A stretch of DNA of 64,000 nucleotides from Drosophila persimilis (Eukaryota > Arthropoda > Insecta > Diptera > Drosophilidae), in NCBI RefSeq assembly GCF_003286085.1, contig NW_020825350.1, positions 372,001 to 436,000 on the forward strand, given 5' to 3'. Below, piece by piece: positions 26,901 to 36,789 of this stretch. Numbering within the stretch: position 1 is the stretch's first letter; each line of letters opens with the position of its first letter. Both the position numbers and the translations under genes were made by a program. The notes beneath the pieces were generated by a model that made no database searches, was not told where the DNA came from, and worked only from the letters and a program-made list of their open reading frames with translations.

Positions 26901-29900
26901 TCCTGGCCGAGAGCAATCATGTGGCTGGAGTAGCTGGAGCGGTCGCTGGCATTGGCATTGGCACTGGACCACCGGCGCTGGCTGCGCCCAGCGAGATGTT
27001 CTCTCCCACGACTCCCACCGGCAGCGGTATGCTGCTGCCGTTCCAGCGCGTCCAACCGGTGGCTGTGCCGAGCAGCGGCAACTTGGACATTGTACCCTCA
27101 AACGCCCTCGGGATGGGCAGTTTTGCCGGCAGCGGGCGGCGCATGAACTACGATGCCACTGGGACTCGCAAGCGGTCCGTCGACATTGCCATTGGGGGCA
27201 ACAACAAAGACGACCTGCACATGGACGAGAGCATTCTGTCGCTGCTCCTGAAGCTGCACTCCCAGCTGAGCGGCACCCTTGACAGCTTTTCGCTTAGCGA
27301 TGGTGAGGAAAACTCGGAACTAGGATCAGCAACGGCATCGCCATCGGCATCGGATCAGCAGTCCATGGATGTGGACTGCAATGAGGCGAGCACATCGACG
27401 GCCGCGGCAGCTGCCGAGAGCACTGCCCTGGCCGAACGGCATGGGCGGGGGCGTCGCAACTACAACAACATCTATGTGTCCGATTCTCGGATCGGCGACG
27501 GGCCCTTCTTCATTGGGAATTTGCTGCGCAAGATTGCCAAACGGGACGAGCAGTGCGCAGTGAGCATCGACGAGATACGGGCCCGCCTCTGGCCCAATCA
27601 GCGCGAGAAGCAGGCGGAGGCGAGGGCGCGGGAGAGCAAGGAGAAGGAAGAGCGCCGCAAGAAGGCGCGCGAGCGGCAGCAAAAGATGATGCAGGACTTT
27701 GCCAACAAGCAGATGCAGTTCATGCAATCGGCGGCAGCGGCGGCCAATAACATGGACAACGGGTTGGAGGACGACGAAGATGAGGATCTGTACGAGGAGC
27801 AGCCGCGCGAGAAGGAGTACGACTGCATCATCTGCAACTGCACGACGCCCAGTACTGAAACCAATCCAATTGGCCTGGTGGTCCTTGTCGAGTCCAGCGG
27901 CATTGTTGGCCATCGTCGGCGCATTGCCGATCGCCTGCCGCTCCCCCTCGACGCCGGGGAAGAGCAACGGCTGGCCCGCAGCACCCGCCTGGCCTCAGAG
28001 TTCAGCCGCCGCACCGAGCTGCTCAGTTTGAAGTTTGGCGACGAGTCCTGGTATCTGTCCAACAACATGTCCTACGACAACGGCGTCCATGTGCAGTCGT
28101 GCGGCCACCACGTGCATCTGAGCTGCCTGGAGGCGTACCTCAAGACGTTGTACACCACCCAGCGGCAGCCGGTACAGGACCGCGGCGAGTTCTATTGCCC
28201 GGTGTGTCGGCAGCTGTCCAACTCGGTGCTGCCCCTCAGTCCACAACTGGACCGGCCCACGCATCTGGTCAGGTCGGGCAATCAGCCGTTCGAGCAGCTG
28301 GTCGCCGATCTCTCGGACCTGATCAAGGAGAATGAAACGATACCGGTAAGAAAGGTTGGGAGTGCTTCTCATTCTATCATCTATTACCCATCATATATAT
28401 ATGTGTACATTGTCTCATCCGCACAGCCACCGACAAAACTGACGGAGGCCATGGGCCATGCCATGGAGGTGATGACCAACATTTCGCAGCGAAAGGTGAA
28501 GTGCGCCTCCATCACGTTCCGCAAGCTGTTCATCTTCGTGACGTCGATAGCGCGCACCAATCTGGAGGCGGAGATCATCCAACGCGGCGGATCACTGTGC
28601 ACATCGAATGCCACGCGCTATAAGCCGAAGAGGGACTGCATTGTGCCGCTTCTGCATGTGCTATCGGTGCATGTGCGGGTCCTGGTCGAGTGGCCACTGT
28701 GGAGCAGCTGGGCCTCGCTTGCGGGACTACCCGTGAGCGATGCGGAGCCGCTGCCGGCCCATTGCCAGGAGCTGATACCTAGTCTGCTAGCGGATCCCAT
28801 TGCACTGCTCCTGAAGTTCATTCTTTTGGCACCGCTGCACTTGGACCAGGGCAAGTATTGCAGGGAACAAATTGCACCGATGACGGGCGCTCATCTCATC
28901 TATTGTTTACCAATCTCTATTCCCAACAGACTACTTCACCTGCATGGTGAAGGTGATGTACAATTTGTTGTACTACCAAATTGTCGTCCAGCTGTGCGTC
29001 ACCCTGACGGATCTCGAGTGCGAAAACATTCTGACACTATACGGCAGCTCTGGGAGCACTAGCACTACCAGCACCAACACCAGCGCCAGCGGCAGCGCCA
29101 ACGCCAACGCCGGCAGCCAGCCGACGGAGACGGCAACACCGGCAACAGCGGAAACAGCGGAAACAGCGGAAACAGCGGAAACTGCGGAAACTGCAGCCGT
29201 TGTCAGCTCCAGCGCCTCTGCATCTGCCTCCGCCTCCGCCGGCTCTGTGCCCTCGTCCTACAGCCGCCGCAGCAGCTCGAGCCGCTTCAGCGGCCATCAG
29301 CAGCAGAGCGCCTCCCAGCTGGGACGGGCCATGGCACTGGTGTTGGGCGAGACCGATTGTCTGATCAATCTGCGTCGCGACAGCATAGCCAGCACTTCTG
29401 CGGCAGCGAGCAGCAGTAGCAGCAGCAGCAGCGGCAGCAGCAGCGGTCCTGGCCACGGCTACGGCTACGGCTACGGTCACGGCCCTGGCCACGACTATGG
29501 CCCCGGTCACGGCTACGGCCACGGCCACGGCCACGGCCACGGCTACGGCCACGGCCCCGGCCCCGGCCCCGGAACGAGCGGAGGGACAGCATCGTCGTCA
29601 GATGTGAATCTAAAATCGATGGAGCTGCAGCTGCAGTCGCTGTGCCTACCATTCCTGCGGGTGGCGGCCCTGCTGCGTCAGCATTTGTATCGCCATGAGA
29701 TGCCGGAGATATCGGCGCCGGGTCTGGAGTTTGTGCGTCTGGTCTACTACCTGGAGCTGGTCACCGACTCGATGGACTGGGACTGTTTCAATGCCAGCAA
29801 AGGCCTGTGCTTCATACCGGGCACCGAGCACACACTGCCCCAGTTCTGGTGCAAACAGCTGCGGGAGGTACGCCCGCCCTCGGACACCATCCGGGAGCTG

Positions 29901-30583
29901 GTGCTGATCAACCAGCATTCGCTTTGGCAGCAGCCGCGACTGCTCGAGCTGCCACGCGAGTACGAGCGTCTGTTCACGGTACGCTGCACTGCACTGCCAT
30001 TCCTTTGCATACGACTCGTGCGACTCATACACGTTTACATATTTTTGTCGTTGCAGTACTACCACGAGCGGCCCTGCCTCAATTGCTACAAAGTTCCAAA
30101 GGAAAGCTCCATTTGCCTGCTGTGCGGGACGATTGTGTGCCTCAAGCAGAACTGCTGTGCGGAGAACGATTGCTGTGAGGCAGTACGGGTGAGTTGTTCA
30201 CAGTTTCTATCGCCCTGCACACTCACTAATTATACGTGTTGCGCCGTTCTCAGCACACGCTGTCCTGTGGCGGCGGCATTGGCATCTTCCTGGTGGTCAC
30301 CTCCACGTACATCATTGTCATACGCGGTCGTCGCGCTTGCCTGTGGGGATCGCTCTACTTGGATGACTTTGACGAGGAGGATCGCGATCTCAAGTGAGTT
30401 GAATGTTGCACGAATGAGCATGAGTAAGCACGAGATTATTCAAATGATTGCTTCCCTGTTTTTAGGCGCGGCAAACCTTTGTATCTGAGCCAGGATCGGT
30501 TCAATTTGCTGGAGTCGCAGTGGCTCTCGCATAAGTTTGCTCACACAAAACACACCTGGGTGTTTCATCGCGATCTCTTGTGA
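14960..30583 (+). CDS. Ubr3: E3 ubiquitin-protein ligase UBR3 (N-recognin-like)
   Basis: Eleven coding exons join in frame: 14960-15599, 17628-18364, 18424-18652, 18715-19127, 19193-19351, 25409-28345, 28427-28850, 28930-29978, 30057-30188, 30254-30393 and 30466-30583. They give about 2325 residues. The acidic N-terminus ([13 protein letters not shown]) precedes a UBR-type zinc box at about residues 221-290 ([34 protein letters not shown]). A RING-type domain lies in exon 6 (first Cys pair about residue 1532, final CPVC about 1656). A C-terminal Cys-rich segment with CLNCYK and CLLCG is followed by the conserved tail found in UBR ligases. In flies UBR3 has been tied to Diap1 stability, Costal-2 in Hedgehog signalling and myosin regulation (literature, from memory). 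Intron 5 (6,057 nt) hosts a minus-strand gene. Intron 7 uses a GC donor. Exon 8 carries long low-complexity repeats. Confidence 0.95.
15600..17627 (+). other. Ubr3 intron 1
   Basis: This 2,028-nt intron has a GTGAGT donor and a CCATTTGCAG acceptor. It contains TG and GA microsatellites. The open frames at 16040-16669 and 16864-17474 have poor codon use and no family resemblance, so I do not call them genes. Confidence 0.7.
19950..22436 (-). CDS. Same nested gene, isoform from proximal promoter (module B)
   Basis: An ATG at 22436 in a strong context (CAAGATGG) opens a second N-terminus with its own hydrophobic signal ([18 protein letters not shown]). Exons 22436-22059 and 21983-21831 (or 21828) are separated by a stop-free 75-nt intron with GTACAG donor, a CTTTCTTTCTTTT tract and CCCACAG acceptor. 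They join in phase 0 to the same three shared exons, giving about 646 residues. The end of module B ([23 protein letters not shown]) aligns with the end of module A ([22 protein letters not shown]), so the two 5' ends look like an ancient duplication. Alternatively the two halves might be separate genes, but only one copy of the 3' exons is seen. Confidence 0.68.
19950..24819 (-). CDS. Secreted Cys-rich protein nested in Ubr3, isoform from distal promoter (module A)
   Basis: Exons 24819-24547 and 24483-24157 form N-terminal module A. A 2.6-kb intron joins it in phase 0 to three shared exons, 21541-20823, 20727-20332 and 20244-19950. The predicted protein has about 669 residues. The N-terminus is a clear signal peptide ([21 protein letters not shown], then [10 protein letters not shown]), followed by amphipathic helices. 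The shared part has a cysteine cluster ([32 protein letters not shown]) and a C-terminal beta-rich region containing [17 protein letters not shown]. This resembles the insect family I remember as DUF4803, a group of secreted or extracellular proteins of unknown function; I cannot verify that here. All splice sites are GT-AG and frames agree. Confidence 0.7.
24820..25406 (-). promoter_or_regulatory. Promoter and 5' UTR region of nested gene, distal start
   Basis: These 590 bases separate the module A start codon from the next Ubr3 exon on the other strand. They contain CA-rich repeats at 24850-24980 and no credible coding frame. An ATCGATAG element near 25325 is close to a DRE but is not the perfect palindrome. 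Confidence 0.4.
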
Positions 30584-30862
30584 AATATGGAAGATTTACT
30601 GCGCAGCATACAGGAGCTGGTTGGCCAGATCTAGCGGGAAAAGCCAAGTCAAGTCAAGTTTTCAGTTACCAGTTTCCTGTTTGCTGTCTGCTCCACGCCT
30701 AGTCGTCCATCACCAGTCAACAACCCCAAAAACCCCAGAAACCCCAGAAACCCAAGAAACCCAAGAAACCGACCCGACTCAAAGCGATCTGATCTGATCT
30801 GAGGCTTCTCCTCAAAATTATCTCTTCTTCCCCCGTCCCCGTAGGTTTAAGTTAGTTCGTTA

Positions 30863-30899
<37 letters not shown>

Positions 30900-33080
30900 A
30901 GCAGCATATTTCAAAATTCTGGAAGGAGGAGGAGAAGTGTGCACTCAAGACATACTACTATATATATATATTGGATATATCAGACGCATCTACACATATG
31001 TATGTACATGGCGACGAGCCCCACATGACACTAATCGGTCGTTATCTGTCGCTATACGCATCTCAACACGTACTGGCACCGCACATAGCAAACCGCACTG
31101 TCAGCAAAGGCATCAAATCAATGATATTATCTGTATCAAATAATTATTAATCAATGCAAATGACATATGTTGTAAAATGTAACTGTTTATGGGCTCCAGG
31201 TCCAAGTTAATTGATAAGAAAACACACACACACTCGCACACAACATAAACACAAACAAAAACACACAAAACACACACGATTACGATTACGATTACGCCTA
31301 TATGATCGCATATATGTATGTGCATATGTACCAGTATATATATATCTGCCTGTTACCGATCGCACCCCGCATCTATGTATGTGAATCTCTGGAGCAAGAT
31401 CTAAGAAATTATTTAATATATTCGAATAATATGCATATATACATATACATATATATATATATATATAGATATATATATAGATAGATATCTGTGTTTCGTG
31501 TTCTACCTATGGAAGCCTTTAAGTTTTAAGTCTAGTATCGCGATATCTTTAATCTCTAAGGAAGCAGCAGCAGCAGCAGCAAGAAAAATAGCTAACAAAA
31601 ATAACAGAAAGGAAACGAAACGAAACTGTCTACTTTGGCCTCATGAGTTTGTGCATGTAAAAAACGAAAAAGAATATGATATTGATATACATATACATAT
31701 ACATATAAATATATATATATATATGAGATGAGATGAGATAGTTAATTTATAGTATGTCTATTCCATACTTAAAGGCGATGATAAATACTAAAGTTAAAGA
31801 ACATTGAGAAGCAAAACAAAACGAAATGAAATGAAAAGCGAATTGTGAAATGCGTAGAAAATAGAGCTGAAAATGCATATGCATATATGCATATATCTAG
31901 GATATATAGAGAGCAGGGAGAGAGGAGGAGAGCAGAGTGTGCAATGGGCAAACAGAGGACAATGGAGAGAGCGAGCGCTGACTAGCTGGGCGACTAGCCA
32001 GAGGATTAGGAGAGGTGTTAGGGTGAATTTGTTATTAGTTTTTACCGAATGTGTGTTACATACATATGTAGGCGTGTAGGCGGGTAGGCGGGTAGGCGGG
32101 TAGGCGTTTAGGCGTTTAGGCGTGTAGGACTTGGCCTCGTCGTTGGCGAAGCTGCAATTTGCAAATTGATATTGTTTAATAGTTATTATAACGCGCTGCT
32201 ATGGCAAATTGATATTTTTTAATATACAAACTGTACTATAAATCTATTATTGTAATTAAATATTGTGAAGGGACAGGAGTGCACGGGACAGTGGGCAGGG
32301 CAAGATCGCAATCGATCGCATCGATCCGCAAGCTCTCCATCCATTTATTTTTCATCTCGTTAAGCACTGGGCCAAACGAAGCAGCAGCAGCAGCAGCAGC
32401 AGCAGCCGCAGCAGCCGAATCTGCTATTCCTATTCCTTAAAGTTATTGGCAAACCAATTGAATCTACTTTGAATATATGTATTTACTTACTTGCTCTGGA
32501 CTCTGCTGCCTCGTTCCATCGGTGCCAATAATCCAACAGAACTTCGGAGGCAGTCATACCATACCATGCTCTCTCAATCCCCAATACCCACTCAATGGTT
32601 GATTCAGTGTTATTCTTTTTTATTGTTCTCTCCACTCCGAAAAATTTGTACTCCCGGGTCTGTTGCGCATTGTAAATACAACTAAGCGAAGGATCATTTT
32701 GTAAATGTGACAAGGGGCGGAGCCGGAGTGATGCATAGATGCATATTTGTGTACACACATAATACATATTATATACATATATATGTATACTATATATAAT
32801 ATAAATCACAAAGTTTTTTCTTTTTTTTTTTAGTAGTTACGTAAATCTAGACTTTTCGGTTCGGTTTGGGCCTATAATCTTGGCGGATAACCCGCAGGAT
32901 TCGATGGCACATAGCACGCAAGCAGCACGCAACTCGAAATATGTATCCATTCTGATTAGCAAAACAAACCGAAAATCATGGAATCAATTCAAACAAAACG
33001 CAGAAAATTTAGAAAAAAAATAATAAAAAAAAAGTATAAATGAAGGATATCCGTGTTTCAATGTCTCCAGATGTGTAGAG
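30584..33080 (+). other. Ubr3 3' UTR and convergent intergenic DNA
   Basis: This 2.5-kb stretch has no credible gene. It contains a run of 31 C at 30867-30897, AT dinucleotide runs near 31440-31490 and 31700-31725, a TAGGCG-type repeat at about 32070-32130 and a CAG repeat at 32381-32405. An AATAAA on the plus strand near 33021 could end Ubr3. A minus-strand AATAAA (TTTATT at 32344-32349) could end the next gene, so the two 3' UTRs may overlap. Confidence 0.5.
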
Positions 33081-34680
33081 TTACTGGCGCACTGCACAAT
33101 GGGTGCAGTTTCCACGGGACGGCTTCTTACGCTTTGACATCTTCTTCAGCAGCTGGATGACGGCTGGGCCAACTTGGGCGCCCTGCGGCTGAGGCTGAGT
33201 TGGAGGTGGAGGTGAAGGTGGAGTTGCCGGGTTATCGCGCTTGGCCGCACGGCTGCGCATAATGGCGCGGTATTGTTCGACGGCCGCCTCCACGTTGATA
33301 CCAGCTGGCACCTTTTTTTTGGTCAACAGATCTAGTGCCAACCGGCGGATCGTCATGGCACCCACTGAGATTTCCTTCTCGTTGCCATACAAGCCGAAGA
33401 TTAGATCCATTAGCTCTTTCTCGGGGTTGACGCTTCTCGGAGGACGTGAGATCGGTGGATTGGAGACCGAAGGCACCGGCACCGGAACCTTAGCACTGCC
33501 GTTGAGCTTCTTCAGCTTGGCCTTCCAGCGCCCGAAGAACAGGGGCGGCGACATCACGGAGCTGTGCTGAACTGGTGCCGTATCGGGCAGCAGGAATCCC
33601 TGGAACCAAGAGTATGGCAGTGCGCCGGGCGCAAAGACACAGCCGGCATCGAAGTTCTTTGGCAGATAGCGGGTGGGTATAAACACAGGCTTTCTGCCGA
33701 TGATTTCCGGCGGAAAGAGCTCCGCGGGCAGCTTGAATTTAGGCCCTGGAGCGTTCATGGTGTCCAGGGATACGTTCGGGACATGTGGCTGAACCACCGT
33801 CGAGATCACCGTCATGGCGTATGGCATCATGGCGTCAGTGGCATTGGCCATTACCACTTTCATGTCGGTCAGGTCCGGCACGTAGATGTTGTACTGAGTC
33901 GGAACGGGATTGTCGATGTATTTCTTCATCATAGCCATTGTGTTGGGATCGGCCCCCACAAAGCCCATCGCCACTCTGCAGCGCGATAGGCGCTGTTGGG
34001 TGTCAGCCGACGACTTGCCCACGGTGGTGGAGAGCGGACATATGAGGTCAGTCGCCAGGCCCTTTAGGATCTCCTTAAGGACGCGACGGCCGACGAACAG
34101 TGCCGGTGTCGGTCCCTTGTGCTGCGACGGCAGCATCCCGATGGGGTAAAACTTGCGTGGCAGCACCCCGGGTCCGAAAACACCGCCAGCATCGATGCCC
34201 GGCGGCAGTAGCTTCGGCGACAGGAAGATCATCCTGCTGATGGGCGTGTGCACCGGAAAGCGTTCGACCGGCAGCTCGAAGCACAGGCAAGTCTTCTCCT
34301 CCTTCAGCAATTTGGCGGCGTCCGGATCGTGCGGATAATGCTTCACGGACAGCTGGATCAGCACCGTACGCTCTGTGCTCTTCGGCACCACCAAGTTCCG
34401 CAGATTCGGAACATATCGCAGCTTTGCGTTTGAGAGCGAGTTCATTGAATGCATCAAACTGTGCATGTGCTGGCAGCAGATCAGCGAGTTTCTCTCGTTG
34501 GTCGATCCGGGGATTAGGATGTCCAGTTCCGGGTCCAGATCAAGACCTGAACGCGTGTTTTTATTCAGATTATTATTATTTGTGCGTTTTTGCGATATGG
34601 GAGAGGGGATTACCTGTTTGCTGCGCGAAAGCCTGAAAGCCGGCCATTTTCTTGCCAAGCCTTACGTTTTTTTTCGACAT
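33081..34680 (-). CDS. Uncharacterised protein with an internal duplication
   Basis: Exon 1, 34680-34614, starts MSKKNVRLGKK and ends in phase 1. A 67-nt intron (GTAATC to GTTCAG) leads to exon 2, 34546-33081, for a total of about 510 residues. A second in-frame ATG lies at 34647. I recognise no domain. Two segments of about 70 residues resemble each other: near residues 138-205 (LPPGIDAGGVFGPGVLPRKF, then LFVGRRVLKEILKGL) and near 305-380 (LPKNFDAGCVFAPGALPYSW, then LFFGRWKAKLKKLNG). The shared pattern is LP-x3-DAG-x-VF-x-PG-x-LP. The C-terminus is Pro-rich and ends in a basic stretch with CTHC. There is no signal peptide or membrane helix. High-quality codon use supports a real protein. Confidence 0.8.
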
Positions 34681-35161
34681 TTCGGCGATTTCGGCGATTA
34701 AAGTTTCACAGAAAGCGCACCGGGGGCAATCAACTAAAAAGATGACGCCGATTCGATCAAAAAAAACTTCGGCTCCCCTTGCACTCGCGTTATTTTGGGA
34801 ACCGAGAAGAGATGGTTGAATATTTCTCGGATTTTTTGTTCGACTCCGCTCGACACTCGCTCGCCTCGTTTGTCGACTTCAAATGACACAATTAGACTCC
34901 GCACTTCCGGGGAAATTTCAAATGTCAGGAAGATCTGGAACTGTCAATTTGATGAAACGTTATGGTATATCGGAATGATAACTATATCGATAACGATAGA
35001 TTTCCGTGCCGGCAAAATGGGGAAAATGTCGGCGACTTTGGCAACTTTGGCTACTTTGGCAACTTTTGTAAATTCGAGCGGTGTAAATACATACATATCA
35101 TATGTACATATGTATGTATGTATATATAAACACAATTTTTTTTAGTGTGAATCCCAGCACA
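34681..35161. promoter_or_regulatory. Divergent promoter region with DRE
   Basis: About 480 bases lie between the divergent start codons of the 33-kb gene and the 35-kb ORF. A perfect TATCGATA lies at 34985-34992 and is followed by AACGATAG. A short TTTGGCAAC repeat (about 35036-35065) follows, and then a TATG run. No coding frame is credible. Confidence 0.5.
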
Positions 35162-36010
35162 ATGGGGCCCCTGCAGGAGGCTTGCCAGCGCAACCTCGTC
35201 GAGAGGCAGCGGATCCGAAAATGGCTGCAGCATCTGACGGGCAAGCGCTCCGGGAAACTGCTGTGCAATGACAAGAACAGACACTGCCAACCCGACGGCT
35301 GGCCCTGTTTGACGTCATTCGGTGTTGCCGATGCAGGTGGGAGGATGGGCGCGCCTGCACCTCAGCGCCAGCACCCACAGCCATCATCCGTCCCGAAACG
35401 TGCACGCCTACGAAAGCTCAAGCATAGCACGCTTCGGAACCCAGCAGAGCTGCCGCCCTGGAACTATGTATTTGTCGAGGGCCACCAGTTGCCCATGCAC
35501 CCTCTGCCGATGACGACGACGCACTGCCATTACCCGAGCGAGCACCTGCAACAGCAACAGCAACAGCCACAGCCATAAACACAGTCAGAGGGACAGCGAC
35601 AGCGACAGCGACAGAGCCAACAGGCAGCATCACGCAGGAGCGCGAAGGCCGAGCCTCCATCCCCGAATGACTTCGTATATTTCCTGTCGCGCACTTGTCA
35701 CCCCTTTCAGTGCGCCAAAGTCCAGGCCCAGTCCCAGTCCCAGGCCCAGCCAGAGCTAGAGTCAGAGCCACAGTCCCTCTGTGCGGTGCACGTGTCGAAC
35801 CACCTTGCTTTGGATGCGCGTTTACGGCGGAGCTGCTGGACGAAATACTCTTGTGAGGTGCATCCCTATCACCTGTTGCGCATTTTCTTTAGACCACAAA
35901 TAAATTCAGATCGTACTGCATTACCTCTTCTGGGCGCACTCTCTCTCTCTCTATTTTTAACTGTTAGCGGTGCCAGCTCCAGCTCCAGCTCCAGCTCTGA
36001 GGCAATATAG
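35162..36010 (+). pseudogene. Small unknown ORF interrupted by one in-frame TAA
   Basis: An ATG at 35162 opens a 138-residue frame (MGPLQEACQRNLVERQRIRKWLQHLTGKR...) that ends at TAA 35576-35578 in a CAG/CAA-rich tract. The same frame then stays open for another 143 codons to TAG 36008-36010 and looks protein-like: DFVYFLSRTCHPFQC, LCAVHVSNHLALDARL, SCEVHPYHLL. The stop is one base from CAA, the glutamine codon that fits the surrounding Gln/Pro run. Both halves are rich in Cys, His and Arg. Options are a recent nonsense mutation, stop readthrough, a sequencing error, or a genuine short protein followed by chance. An AATAAA at 35899-35904 falls inside the second half and argues somewhat for the short version. 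I recognise no family. Confidence 0.5.
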
Positions 36011-36789
36011 CCGGCAACTGAGCTAGGCACAGGCAGAGGAACAGGCAGAGCCACTCAGGCCCCCTATGCGTTTGTTTTTCTTTGAAAGATGAGGCTCTGC
36101 CTGCCACATCGGCGGCAACAACGGCGTCGCCGCAATACAAACCCAAATAACAGACGACGACTTGTTGATGGCATTGGCATTGTACTTTTGTTTTATTTAT
36201 TTGCTTGCATTTCACAAACAGCCTATTATCAAGTAAACGTTTTTATAGAAAAATAATAAGAGACAATAAGTGTGAGTGCGCGGCTCTATCGTGAAAATAT
36301 CTTGAATTGACAGGGATCCGGAGCCGACTCCGACTCCGACTCGGACTCGGACTCCGGATCGGGACCTGCTTCAGCTTCATACGTGACTTCGCGCATTGGG
36401 TAACAATCGGGCTGTTGCCTCAGTTTAAAATATTGCTATATATATATCTATATGTATATACAAAGATTGTGGACCTGTTGTGCCGCCTCCATTGAAATGG
36501 CTTGGATTAGGGAGTGGATGGAACGGACGGGAAGGCGTGGGATAGAGTAGGTATAGGACACGGTTATGTTTTATGCGGTTATGCGGAACGGAGAGGAAGG
36601 AGGGGAAAGGGGGGAGGTACGTACGATAAGCTAAGCCTAAGTTTTGGTTGCTATAAAACCTAGAGGTTAACGAATTCCTTGTCTAAGCGATTTGTTTTGT
36701 TGGTTTGTTTCGTTGGAGATTGATTGGGTGGTTTCCAGCTTGTGAAGGCGATTGCTGATTGCTGATTGGACATGGCCTTGATTAGTTGT
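36011..36789 (-). other. Convergent 3' region; probable sws 3' UTR
   Basis: There is no gene here. On the minus strand TTTATT copies at 36192-36201 read AATAAA and lie about 590 nt past the sws stop, so they may end sws. A GACTCC/CGGACT repeat is present at about 36318-36358. Confidence 0.5.
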
